A stretch of 64,000 nucleotides of DNA from contig NZ_JAMTCS010000014.1 in NCBI RefSeq assembly GCF_024171955.1, forward strand, positions 124,001-188,000, read 5' to 3'. Below the pieces are notes generated by a model. It was not told the origin of the DNA and made no database searches. It worked only from the letters and a program-made list of their open reading frames with translations. Within the stretch, counting starts at the first letter, position 1; each line of letters starts with the position of its first letter. The DNA comes from Promicromonospora thailandica. GTDB lineage: Bacteria; Actinomycetota; Actinomycetes; Actinomycetales; Cellulomonadaceae. Shown here one piece after another: positions 1-8,135 of this stretch. The translations under genes and the position numbers were made by a program.

Positions 1-963
1 CAGCGCCGCCCGGTCGGCGCCCTCCGTCCAGTCCGCGGTGGCGCCCACCGCCAGGAGCATGGACCCCGCGAGGGCCGAGATCGCCACGACGGGCGCGGCC
101 ACCGCGGTGGTCATCCGTACCGACGTGCGGACGTGGTCGCGGGCGAGCCGTGCCGCGGGGTCCCGCTCCGCGACGCCGCGCCCGACCAGCCCGGCGAGGG
201 CCGGGTAGACCAGCCCGCCCACGGCGTTGAGGCCGATCACGGCGAGGACGGGCAGCAGCATCCCCGTCAGCAGGGCGGAGAGCAGCGTCATCTGGGTGGC
301 GCTCACCGCCGAGCCGACCAGAGCCGCGAGCGCGGTGAGCGCCACGAGCGCCTGGACCACGCCCGGGCGGCGCCGTTCCAGCACCGCGGCACGGAAGGCC
401 TCGGCGGGCTGGGTGCGGCCGGCCCGGCCGCCAGCCCGCCATGCGCCGAGCAGCGCGACGCCGCCGCCGAGGGACCCGGCGACTGCCCAGGCCGCCTCCG
501 GCCCGGGCACGGTCAGCACGACGGGTGCCAGCCCGATGCCGTGCAGCACGGCGAACGCCACGGGTGTGAGGACCGTGGCCAGGGCCATGCCGCTGACGGT
601 GCCGGCCACGGCGACGACGGCCGCCTCGCCGAGCAGGAGCATCCGTACCTGCCACGGCGTGGCGCCGATCAGGCGCAGGAGGCCGAGCTCGCGGCGGCGC
701 GTCGCCACGACGAACCCGAACGTGCCGGCCACCACGAACATCGCCATGAACAGGGAGATGCCCGCCACGAACCCGAAGATCGAGCCCAGGTCGTCCACCT
801 GGGCGCGGACCTGGGCGGTGACCCCGTCGGCGGTCGCGTCGAGCGCCCCCAGCAGGTTCACGGCCAGGCCGATGAGGGCCGTGCCGCCCGCCAGGGCCAC
901 CACGGCGCCGGCGTACGCCCGCCACGAGTCGCGGAACGTCTTGAGGCTGTGCGTGAGGATCAT
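1..963 (-). CDS. FtsX-like ABC transporter permease (3' end outside window)
   Basis: Membrane subunit of a MacB/FtsX-type ABC exporter, cut by the left edge of the window. Read from ATG 963, the visible 321 residues start with a short cytoplasmic segment and a TM helix at about 16-41. A second hydrophobic stretch follows at about 61-87, then the typical FtsX motif RRRELGLLRLIGAT at 89-102, and further hydrophobic helices. The start ATG overlaps the stop of the ATPase gene (ATGA, 963-960), so the two are translationally coupled. In the family such permeases couple ATP hydrolysis to export of peptides or lipids or to mechanical signalling; the substrate here is unknown. Confidence 0.85.
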   Translation of the reverse strand, partial: MILTHSLKTFRDSWRAYAGAVVALAGGTALIGLAVNLLGALDATADGVTAQVRAQVDDLGSIFGFVAGISLFMAMFVVAGTFGFVVATRRRELGLLRLIGATPWQVRMLLLGEAAVVAVAGTVSGMALATVLTPVAFAVLHGIGLAPVVLTVPGPEAAWAVAGSLGGGVALLGAWRAGGRAGRTQPAEAFRAAVLERRRPGVVQALVALTALAALVGSAVSATQMTLLSALLTGMLLPVLAVIGLNAVGGLVYPALAGLVGRGVAERDPAARLARDHVRTSVRMTTAVAAPVVAISALAGSMLLAVGATADWTEGADRAAL

Positions 964-1700
964 CGTTCGAGCTCCGTCATCCGTGCCGCGATCTGCGTGG
1001 CGTCACCGTGGCGCATCTGCCCCACCACGAGACCGTCGGCGAGGAACAGCACCGCATCGGCGTACGAGGCCGCCAGCGGGTCGTGGGTGACCATGACCAC
1101 GGTCTGGCCGCCGTCCGCCAGGTTCCGCAGCAGCGCGAGCACGTCGCGCCCCGTGGACCGGTCCAGCGCGCCCGTGGGCTCGTCGGCGAACAGGACGGCG
1201 GGACGGGTGTGCAGGGCCCGGGCGATCGCGACCCGCTGCTGCTGCCCGCCGGACATCTCCGGCGGTCGGCGCCGGGCCAGGTCGCGCAGTCCCACCCGGT
1301 CCAGGGCGTCGTGCACCGCCGCGCGGTGCACCCGCTGCCCGGCGAGCCGGGCGGGCAGCGCCACGTTGTCGAACGCGGTCAGGGCGTCCAGCAGGTTGTA
1401 CTGCTGGAACACGAAGCCCATGGTCGTGCGGCGCAGCTTCGTCAGCCGGGTCCGGTCGAGGCGTCCGAGCGGTGTGCCGGCGATCGTCACCCCGCCGCCG
1501 TCCGGCCGGTCCAGACCGGCCGCGATCTGCATCAAGGTGGACTTGCCCGAGCCGGACGGGCCCATGACGGCCGTGAACGTGCCGGCCGGGAACACGTGGG
1601 TGACGCCCCGCAGGGCGTCGACGGTCCCTGAGCGGGACCGGTAGGTGCGGGTGATGCCGTCGAGCACGACGGCCGGCTCGGTGGCTGTGCTGGTGGTCAT
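960..1700 (-). CDS. ABC transporter ATP-binding protein, LolD/MacB type
   Basis: Cytoplasmic ATPase (246 aa) of the exporter formed with the downstream permease. Visible motifs are Walker A GPSGSGKST at 47-55, Q-loop FVFQQ at 96-100, signature MSGGQ at 149-153, Walker B with DEP ending at 175, and the H-loop histidine at about 206. ATG 1700 (MTTSTATEP) is preferred over an upstream in-frame start because the domain begins right after it and the upstream residues look non-coding. A divergent sensor kinase starts about 100 bp away. This matches the common arrangement of FtsX exporters beside a two-component system that controls them, so regulation by that system is likely but inferred. Confidence 0.9.
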   Translation of the reverse strand: MTTSTATEPAVVLDGITRTYRSRSGTVDALRGVTHVFPAGTFTAVMGPSGSGKSTLMQIAAGLDRPDGGGVTIAGTPLGRLDRTRLTKLRRTTMGFVFQQYNLLDALTAFDNVALPARLAGQRVHRAAVHDALDRVGLRDLARRRPPEMSGGQQQRVAIARALHTRPAVLFADEPTGALDRSTGRDVLALLRNLADGGQTVVMVTHDPLAASYADAVLFLADGLVVGQMRHGDATQIAARMTELER

Positions 1701-1806
1701 GCCCCCAGCGAACCGCTCGGGGGAGCGCGGGACACGGGCCCGCACGCCACACCGGGGTAGCGCGTGCGCTACCCCACGGCGGGGCGCGGGCGCCTAGTGT
1801 CGTCCC

Positions 1807-3060
1807 GTGACCTCACCGCCCGACGTGTGGGCCGCCCTGCGCGGGCGCCCCTGGCGCTTCCTCTGCTCGTCCTGGCCGTGGCGGGCGCTCGCCTACCTGG
1901 CCGGCACGGTGCCCGTGGCACTGGTCGTCGCGGTGGCGCTCTTCGTCACGGTGGGCGTCGGTGTGCTGACCGCTGTGCTCGTGGTCGGTCTGCTCGTGCT
2001 CTCCGCCATCCCGATCGTCTCGTCGGTCGTGGCCGGCGTCGAACGGCGCCGGATGCAGCTGCTGCTCGGGCGGCGGGCGCCGTCGGACGGCGTGCCCTGG
2101 CGGACCAGGCTGCGCGCCCTGCGCACCATGCCGGTCGCCTGGCGGGAGGTCGGCTACACCGTGCTCCTGGCCGTCGTGCTCTGGGTGGTCGACGCCGTCG
2201 CGCTCGGCCTGGTGGCCGCCGTCCCCGGCGTGCTGCTGGCCGCCCCCGTGCTGGTGCTCCTGGACGGGCCCGTCAGCATGGGGCCGTGGCAGGTCGACAC
2301 GCCGGCCGAGGCCTGGCTCGTCGTCGGGCCAGGCCTGCTCCTGCTCGCGGCCGGCCTCTACGGCGCCACCCTCCTGGCGGCCGCCCAGGCGAGCCTCGCC
2401 CGCATCCTCCTCGACCCCCAGCAGGCCCGGCTCGCCGAGGCGGTCGCCGAGCTGCGGCGCTCGCGGGTGAGCCTGGTCGACGCGTTCGAGACCGAACGCC
2501 GCCGGATCGAGCGCGACCTGCACGACGGCGCCCAGCAGCGCCTCGTCGCCCTGACCATGACGCTGGGCCGCGCGGAGCTGGAGATCGGGCCCGGTGCGGG
2601 CCTGGACCTGGTCCGCGAGGCGCACGGCCAGGCCGAGGCCGCGCTGCTGGAGCTGCGCAGCACCGTGCGCGGCATCCACCCGCGCGTGCTGGTGGACCAC
2701 GGCCTCGACGCGGCGGTGCACGAGATCGCCGACGTCTCGGAGGTGCCCGTCACCGTCGACCTGCGGCTGCCGGGCAGGCTGCCCGGGCCGGTCGAGGCAG
2801 CGGCCTACTTCGTGGTGAGCGAGGCGCTCACCAACGTGGTGCGGCACGCCACGGCGCGCTCCGTGCGGGTGCACGGGCGGATCGCCGAGGACCGCCTCGT
2901 GCTGACGGTGGTCGACGACGGCGTCGGGGGCGCCGTCGTGCGCGCCGGCGGCGGGCTCGCCGGCCTCGCCGTACGTCTCGAGGCCCTGGACGGCGAGCTG
3001 TCCGTGACCAGTCCGGCCGGTGGGCCGACGGAGGTGCGAGCGACATGCCCGGTGAGCTGA
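1807..3060 (+). CDS. Membrane sensor histidine kinase (HisKA_3 type)
   Basis: Histidine kinase of 417 aa. Hydrophobic segments in residues 25-210 form a putative membrane sensor domain of the kind seen in Streptomyces-type kinases. A dimerisation/phosphoacceptor segment contains ERDLHDGAQQR with His239. The ATPase domain has an N-box EALTNVVRHA at 339-348 and DDGVGG at 370-375. The GTG start at 1807 has no clear Shine-Dalgarno sequence and may give a short-leader or leaderless transcript. Its 3' end overlaps the response regulator start by 16 bp, so the pair is co-translated. It is divergent from the ABC exporter genes, its likely target. Confidence 0.88.
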   Translation: MTSPPDVWAALRGRPWRFLCSSWPWRALAYLAGTVPVALVVAVALFVTVGVGVLTAVLVVGLLVLSAIPIVSSVVAGVERRRMQLLLGRRAPSDGVPWRTRLRALRTMPVAWREVGYTVLLAVVLWVVDAVALGLVAAVPGVLLAAPVLVLLDGPVSMGPWQVDTPAEAWLVVGPGLLLLAAGLYGATLLAAAQASLARILLDPQQARLAEAVAELRRSRVSLVDAFETERRRIERDLHDGAQQRLVALTMTLGRAELEIGPGAGLDLVREAHGQAEAALLELRSTVRGIHPRVLVDHGLDAAVHEIADVSEVPVTVDLRLPGRLPGPVEAAAYFVVSEALTNVVRHATARSVRVHGRIAEDRLVLTVVDDGVGGAVVRAGGGLAGLAVRLEALDGELSVTSPAGGPTEVRATCPVS

Positions 3061-3734
3061 GTCCCGGTTCCGGCGCGCGACCGGGCGCGCTACGGATCGT
3101 GCTGGCGGAGGACGCCGCCCTGCTGCGGGAGGGCCTGCTGGCGATCCTGGAACGGGCGGGGCACGAGGTGGTCGCCGCGGTCGGGGACGCCGAGGCGCTG
3201 CTCGCCTTCACCGACGCCACCGTGCCCGACGTGGTCATCACCGACATCCGGATGCCGCCCACGCACACCGACGAGGGCCTGCGGGCCGCCGCCGAGCTGC
3301 GCCGTCGCCACCCAGACCTGGGCGTGCTGGTGCTCTCGGCGTACGTCGCGGACGCCTACGTGGCCGAGCTGCTCGAGTCCGCACCCGGCGGCGGCATCGG
3401 CTACCTGCTCAAGGACCGCGTGGGACACGTGCGGGAGTTCCTCGACAGCCTGGCCCGTGTCGCCGCGGGCGAGATGGTGGTCGACCCGCAGGTGGTGCGC
3501 AGCCTGCTGGGCCGCCGCCGGGACGACGGACCCCTGGCCTCCCTGACGGACCGCGAGCGGGAGGTGCTCGCCCTGATGGCCGAGGGGCGCACCAACGGGT
3601 CGATCGCCGCCGAGCTGTTCGTGTCCGAGGCCGCGGTGCGCAAGCACGTCGGCAACATCTTCGCCAAGCTGCCGCTGGACCCGACGTCGGACCGGCGGGT
3701 GTCGGCGGTGCTCGCCTACCTGCGGGACGGCTGA
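3045..3734 (+). CDS. NarL/LuxR-family response regulator
   Basis: Response regulator (229 aa) partnered with the overlapping kinase. The receiver domain at about 17-140 has acidic residues AED near the N-terminus, phosphoacceptor Asp67 in VVITDIRMPP, and a lysine in YLLKDR. A LuxR-type helix-turn-helix follows at about 166-210 (LTDREREVLALMAEGRTNG). ATG 3045 lies inside the end of the kinase gene. The same frame is open much further upstream, but those codons are antisense-like arginine/alanine-rich sequence and not part of the protein. It probably regulates the divergent exporter. Confidence 0.9.
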   Translation: MPGELSPGSGARPGALRIVLAEDAALLREGLLAILERAGHEVVAAVGDAEALLAFTDATVPDVVITDIRMPPTHTDEGLRAAAELRRRHPDLGVLVLSAYVADAYVAELLESAPGGGIGYLLKDRVGHVREFLDSLARVAAGEMVVDPQVVRSLLGRRRDDGPLASLTDREREVLALMAEGRTNGSIAAELFVSEAAVRKHVGNIFAKLPLDPTSDRRVSAVLAYLRDG

Positions 3735-3826
3735 CGGGCCGCGGGCCGGACCCGCGTGCCGGGACGGGACCGATGTCATAGTCGCCGCGCTACTGCGGAT
3801 GCGGTTCGGCCTGCGACAATGAGGGC

Positions 3827-5350
3827 ATGACCCACGACTCCACTGCATCGGAGGCTGCCGCGCCGGACGCGGCGGCCCGAGATGATGCTGCCCTCGAGCT
3901 CGACCTGAACGAGACGGAGGAGGACCTCGCGCGCGAGCGTGCGCTGCGTGCCGGCCTGGCCGACTTCGAGCTCGACGAGGCGGACCAGGAGCTCCTGGAC
4001 GCCGAGTGGGCCGACGAGGAGGACGAGGCCGAGCAGATCCTGCCGGTGCTCGCGATCATCGGACGGCCGAACGTCGGCAAGTCCACCCTCGTCAACCGCA
4101 TCCTCGGCCGCCGCGAGGCCGTCGTCGAGGACAAGCCGGGCGTGACGCGCGACCGCGTGTCCTACCCGGCCGAGTGGTCCGGACGCCGGTTCATACTCGT
4201 GGACACCGGCGGCTGGGAGGTCGACGTCGCCGGCATCGAGTCGAAGGTGGCCGAGCAGGCCGAGGTCGCGATCTCCCTGGCCGACGCCGTGGTGTTCGTG
4301 GTCGACGCCGCCGTGGGCGCGACCGCGACCGACGAGCGCGTCGTGGAGCTGCTGCGCCGCTCGGGCAAGCCCGTGGTGCTGGCCGCCAACAAGGTGGACG
4401 GCGCGTCCGGCGAGGCCGACGCCGCCTACCTGTGGAGCCTGGGCCTGGGCGAGCCGTACCCCGTCTCCGCGCTGCACGGCCGTGGCACGGGCGACCTGCT
4501 CGACGCGGCGGTCAAGGCACTGCCCGAGACGTCGGAGCACGGTTCGCTGCGGCCCACCGGCCCGCGCCGCGTGGCGCTCGTCGGGCGGCCGAACGTCGGC
4601 AAGTCGTCGCTGCTGAACAAGATCGCCGGCGAGGAGCGCGTCGTCGTCGACGAGGTCGCCGGCACCACGCGTGACCCGGTCGACGAGCTCATCGAGCTGC
4701 GCGGCACCCCGTACTGGTTCGTGGACACCGCGGGCATCCGCCGCCGGGTGCACCAGACCCGCGGCGCCGACTTCTACGCGTCGCTGCGCACCGCGGCCGC
4801 CATCGAGAAGGCGGAGGTCGGCGTGGTCCTCGTGGACGCGTCCAACCCGCTGACCGAGCAGGACATCCGCGTGATCCAGCAGGTCGTGGACGCCGGGCGC
4901 GCCCTGGTGATCGCGTACAACAAGTGGGACCTCATGGACGAGGACCGGCGGCCCTACCTGGAGCGCGAGATCGAGAAGGAGCTCGTGCAGATCCAGTGGG
5001 CGCCGCGGGTCAACCTCTCGGCGCGCACCGGCTGGCACGCCGAACGCCTGGTGCCCGCGATCGAGCGGTCGCTGGCGTCGTGGGACCGGCGCATCCCGAC
5101 CGGCAAGCTCAACGCGTTCCTGGGCGAGCTCGTGGCCGCGCACCCGCACCCGCTGCGGGGCGGCAAGCAGTCGCGCATCCTGTTCGCCACGCAGGCCTCG
5201 ACGCGGCCGCCGCGGTTCGTCATCTTCGCCACGGGGTTCATCGAGGCCGGGTACCGCCGGTTCATCGAGCGCCGCCTGCGGGAGACGTTCGGGTTCGAGG
5301 GCACGCCCATCGAGATCTCGGTCCGGGTGCGGGAGAAGCGCCGCCGCTGA
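3827..5350 (+). CDS. der: Ribosome biogenesis GTPase Der (EngA)
   Basis: Essential double-GTPase for 50S ribosomal subunit assembly, 507 aa. Two G domains are visible: G1 motifs GRPNVGKST at 79-87 and GRPNVGKSS at 253-261, with DTGG and DTAG switch motifs and NKVD/NKWD specificity motifs. A KH-like C-terminal domain (about 420-507) ends in basic residues. About 75 acidic residues precede the first G domain, a common actinobacterial extension. In many actinobacteria der follows cmk; here a two-component operon sits directly upstream, 92 bp away, so der probably has its own promoter in 3735-3826. Confidence 0.97.
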   Translation: MTHDSTASEAAAPDAAARDDAALELDLNETEEDLARERALRAGLADFELDEADQELLDAEWADEEDEAEQILPVLAIIGRPNVGKSTLVNRILGRREAVVEDKPGVTRDRVSYPAEWSGRRFILVDTGGWEVDVAGIESKVAEQAEVAISLADAVVFVVDAAVGATATDERVVELLRRSGKPVVLAANKVDGASGEADAAYLWSLGLGEPYPVSALHGRGTGDLLDAAVKALPETSEHGSLRPTGPRRVALVGRPNVGKSSLLNKIAGEERVVVDEVAGTTRDPVDELIELRGTPYWFVDTAGIRRRVHQTRGADFYASLRTAAAIEKAEVGVVLVDASNPLTEQDIRVIQQVVDAGRALVIAYNKWDLMDEDRRPYLEREIEKELVQIQWAPRVNLSARTGWHAERLVPAIERSLASWDRRIPTGKLNAFLGELVAAHPHPLRGGKQSRILFATQASTRPPRFVIFATGFIEAGYRRFIERRLRETFGFEGTPIEISVRVREKRRR

Positions 5351-5418
5351 CGTCGTGGGCGGGGGAGCGTGACCGTGCCGATACCCACGGGGCGGGGTAA
5401 TCGCGGTACCTTCGGGTC

Positions 5419-6537
5419 GTGATCTCGGCCAGCATCCCCAGCCCCGACCCGGTGTGGTCCCAGTTCCAGCTGGGTCCGCTCACCATCCACACCTACGCCC
5501 TGTGCCTGCTGGCCGGCATCGCCGCCGCCGCGTGGATCACGGACCGGCGTCTGCGTGCGCGCGGCGCGGCCCCCGGGCTGGCGCTCGACGTCGCCATGTG
5601 GGCCGTGCCGATCGGCATCGTGGGCGCCCGGATCTACCACGTGCTCACCCACCTGAGCGACTTCACCGGCCCGGACGTCGACCCGTGGGCCTGGGTGCGC
5701 ATCTGGGAGGGCGGCAACGCCCTGTTCGGGTCGCTGATCGGCGGCGCCGTCGGCGTGTGGATCGGCTGCCGCATCTCGGGGCTGCGCTTCTGGTCGTTCG
5801 CCGACGCCCTCGCGCCGGGCCTGCTCGTGGCCCAGGCGATCGGGCGGCTCGGCAACTACGTGAACCAGGAGCTGTTCGGGCTGCCGACGACGCTGCCCTG
5901 GGGCCTGGAGATCCGCTTCGACGCGGCGATGTTCCCCGACGACATGGCCCCGGGCACGCTGTTCCACCCGCTGTTCCTGTACGAGATGATCTGGAACCTC
6001 GTCGGCGTGGCGCTGCTGCTCGTGATCGAGCGGCGCGTCACCCGCCGGAACGAGGCCCTGCCGACGCCGGGCGCGGGCCTGCGCTGGGGCCGCCTGTTCG
6101 GCCTCTACCTGATCTGGTACGGGCTGGGCCGGAGCTGGCTCGAGTCCATCCGCATCGACCCGACCAGCGACGCGCCGCTCGGCATCCCGGCGAACATCTG
6201 GACGTCCGGCCTCGCGATCCTGCTCGGTGTCGCGATCGTCGTGCTGCAGGGCCGCCGGCACCCCGAGCCGGAGCTCTCCGCCTACCAGTCGGGTCGTGAG
6301 CCCGAGGACGAGGACAGCACCTCCGGCGAGGACGCAGCCACCGCCCAGGACGCCGCGGACGGCGAGAACGCTGCCTCCGGGGAGGCCGGTGCTGGCAAGG
6401 TCGTCGGCGGCGAGGCCCGTGACGGCGAAGCCCGTGACGGCGAGGCCGAGGAGGGTGCCGCCGCGGACGGCGAGACGGAGGTGGCAGCTCCCGCCGAGGA
6501 CGACGCGAGCCCCGTGGACCCCGCCGGCGCGAAGTAG
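5419..6537 (+). CDS. lgt: Prolipoprotein diacylglyceryl transferase Lgt
   Basis: Integral membrane enzyme that transfers diacylglycerol from phosphatidylglycerol to the lipobox cysteine of prolipoproteins. Several TM helices span residues 20-275, and the Lgt signature GRLGNYVNQELFG lies at 142-154. GTG 5419 starts just before the first conserved segment. The enzyme part ends near residue 285. It is followed by about 85 residues rich in Glu, Asp, Ala and Gly with short repeats (GEARDGEARDGEAEEG), a low-complexity acidic cytoplasmic tail. Lgt would serve the two lipoprotein binding proteins encoded at 11875 and 13060. Confidence 0.96.
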   Translation: MISASIPSPDPVWSQFQLGPLTIHTYALCLLAGIAAAAWITDRRLRARGAAPGLALDVAMWAVPIGIVGARIYHVLTHLSDFTGPDVDPWAWVRIWEGGNALFGSLIGGAVGVWIGCRISGLRFWSFADALAPGLLVAQAIGRLGNYVNQELFGLPTTLPWGLEIRFDAAMFPDDMAPGTLFHPLFLYEMIWNLVGVALLLVIERRVTRRNEALPTPGAGLRWGRLFGLYLIWYGLGRSWLESIRIDPTSDAPLGIPANIWTSGLAILLGVAIVVLQGRRHPEPELSAYQSGREPEDEDSTSGEDAATAQDAADGENAASGEAGAGKVVGGEARDGEARDGEAEEGAAADGETEVAAPAEDDASPVDPAGAK

Positions 6538-6628
6538 TCGCCGAGTCCGGCCCCGGCCGCCCCGGAGGGAAATGCCGATACCGGCGGCGCGGGCGCCCCG
6601 TTCAGCGGGCCCGTCTTCTCTGTGAGAC

Positions 6629-6721
6629 CTCCGGGAGAAACGTTGCTCGCGCGGAGATGTTGCTCTCGGTAGACACGGTCTACTCTCCGCAACGTCTCCG
6701 CGCGAGCAACGTTCTCCGGAG
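6629..6721. repeat. Long imperfect inverted repeat between lgt and an MFS gene
   Basis: Left arm 6629-6663 and right arm 6689-6721 are near-perfect reverse complements (both contain CGTTGCTCGCGCGGAGA or its complement). The central segment has its own small palindrome, GTAGAC-ACG-GTCTAC at 6669-6683. The whole would fold into a stem of over 40 bp. It lies about 90 bp after lgt and may act as a terminator or an mRNA-end stabiliser. A second hairpin of similar size and partly similar arm sequence lies at 26313-26380. Confidence 0.8.
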
Positions 6722-6730
6722 ACCCGAGCC

Positions 6731-6780
6731 GGTGGTCCGTGCCCGGTGGTCCGTGCCCGGTGGTCCGTGCCCGGTGGCCG
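6731..6780. repeat. Tandem 14-bp repeat, three full copies plus a partial one
   Basis: Unit GGTGGTCCGTGCCC at 6731-6744, 6745-6758 and 6759-6772, then a partial copy. It lies in the non-coding stretch 6538-6860 between lgt and the MFS gene, immediately after the long palindrome. No gene is visible in this stretch. Function unknown; it may be simple slippage or a set of binding sites. Confidence 0.85.
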
Positions 6781-6860
6781 GCGTTCGGGGACCAACGGTG
6801 TGGGCACGCTCACAGCCGGTCGCCTTGTCACGCGGGTGACGGCCTGCGGAGGATGTGCCC

Positions 6861-8099
6861 ATGCCGCCTTCACGTCCCGGGGACACCGCCGCCGTCGTCC
6901 CCGCGGGGCGTCGGACCTGGTGGCCGGTCGCCGCGGCCATGCTCGCGGTGGCCTGGGGTGGCAACGAGTTCACGCCGCTGCTGGTCATGTACCGCGAGCA
7001 GGGCGACATGGGTCCGGTCACGGTCGACGCGCTGCTGGCCGTGTACGTGCTCGGCCTGGTGCCGGCGCTGCTGCTCGGCGGGCCGCTGTCCGACCGGTTC
7101 GGCCGCCGCCCGCTGCTGCTGCCCGCCGCGCCCGTCTCGGCGCTCGGGTCGCTCGTGCTCGCGCTGGACCCGTCCAGCCCGGTCGTGCTCTCGATCGGGC
7201 GGCTGCTGTGCGGGGTCGCGCTCGGGCTGGCGATGGCGGTCGGCTCCACGTGGGTCACGGAGCTCAGCGCCGCCACGGGCGACCGCGCGGCCGGGCCGCG
7301 CCGCGGCTCCCTCTCGCTGACGACCGGCTTCCTCGCCGGAGCAGGCGTGGCGGCCATGCTGGCGCAGTTCGCACCCTGGCCCACGCTGCTGTCGTACGTG
7401 CTGCACGCGGCCGGGACGCTCGTCGCCGGCGTGATCCTGCTCCGGGTGCCGGAGACCCGCCCCGCCCTGCCGCGCGACGCGCGGGCGCCCCTGGCCGACG
7501 ACCTGCGCATCACCGCCGTGCGGCACCCCCGGTTCCTGCGGGTCGTGGTGCCCCTGGCCCCCTGGGTGTTCGGCTGCGGGGGCTGCGCCTTCGCGGTGCT
7601 GCCGAGCCTGCTGTCCGACCACGTCGGAGGCCTGCCCATCGCCTTCGCCGGGATGATGGCGATCCTCGCGCTCGGCTGCGGCATCGGCATCCAGGTGGTG
7701 GCCCGGCGGATCGACACGCCGGCGTCGGCGCGGGCGTCCATGGTGGCGCTGGTGATCGTCGCGGCGGGCATGGCGCTCGCCGCGTGGGCGTCCGGCACGC
7801 TCTCGCTGCCCGTCGGGATCGCGGCCGCCGTCGTGCTCGGTCTGGGCTACGGCCTCTCGCTCGTGGCCGGGCTGAGCGAGGTCGCGCGGATCGCCGCGCC
7901 GCGCCAGCTCGCCGGCCTGACGGCGGTGTTCTACTCGCTGACGTACGTCGGCTTCTTCGTGCCGATGGTGCTCGCCTGGCTCGCCGACACCTGGACGTAC
8001 CTGGAGATGTTCGGCTTCGGCACGGTCGCCGTGCTGCTGTGCCTCACGGTCGTCGCGCTCTCGTCGCGCACCGCGGGACCGGCCGGCCTCCGGCGGTAG
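6861..8099 (+). CDS. MFS transporter
   Basis: Major facilitator superfamily protein of about 412 aa with 12 predicted TM helices. The conserved loop motif between TM2 and TM3 is GGPLSDRFGRR at 73-83. ATG 6861 is chosen because GGAGG at 6848-6852 sits eight bases before it; a GTG six bases upstream is the alternative. The protein resembles drug/sugar efflux-type MFS members but the substrate cannot be read from sequence. It is convergent with the GH30 glycosidase gene and shares a terminator hairpin with it. Confidence 0.85.
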   Translation: MPPSRPGDTAAVVPAGRRTWWPVAAAMLAVAWGGNEFTPLLVMYREQGDMGPVTVDALLAVYVLGLVPALLLGGPLSDRFGRRPLLLPAAPVSALGSLVLALDPSSPVVLSIGRLLCGVALGLAMAVGSTWVTELSAATGDRAAGPRRGSLSLTTGFLAGAGVAAMLAQFAPWPTLLSYVLHAAGTLVAGVILLRVPETRPALPRDARAPLADDLRITAVRHPRFLRVVVPLAPWVFGCGGCAFAVLPSLLSDHVGGLPIAFAGMMAILALGCGIGIQVVARRIDTPASARASMVALVIVAAGMALAAWASGTLSLPVGIAAAVVLGLGYGLSLVAGLSEVARIAAPRQLAGLTAVFYSLTYVGFFVPMVLAWLADTWTYLEMFGFGTVAVLLCLTVVALSSRTAGPAGLRR

Positions 8100-8100
8100 C

Positions 8101-8128
8101 GCGGGAGCCGGTGCACACCGGCCCCCGC
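8101..8128. terminator. Bidirectional terminator hairpin
   Basis: Arms 8101-8113 (GCGGGAGCCGGTG) and 8116-8128 pair over 13 positions with one mismatch and a two-base loop. It lies between the convergent MFS gene and the GH30 gene, directly after both stop codons. Confidence 0.7.
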
Positions 8129-8135
8129 GCGGTCG

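Noticed and set aside
6731-6780. Tandem repeats as a CRISPR array
   Set aside because: Units are 14 bp with no spacers and there are no cas genes in the window.
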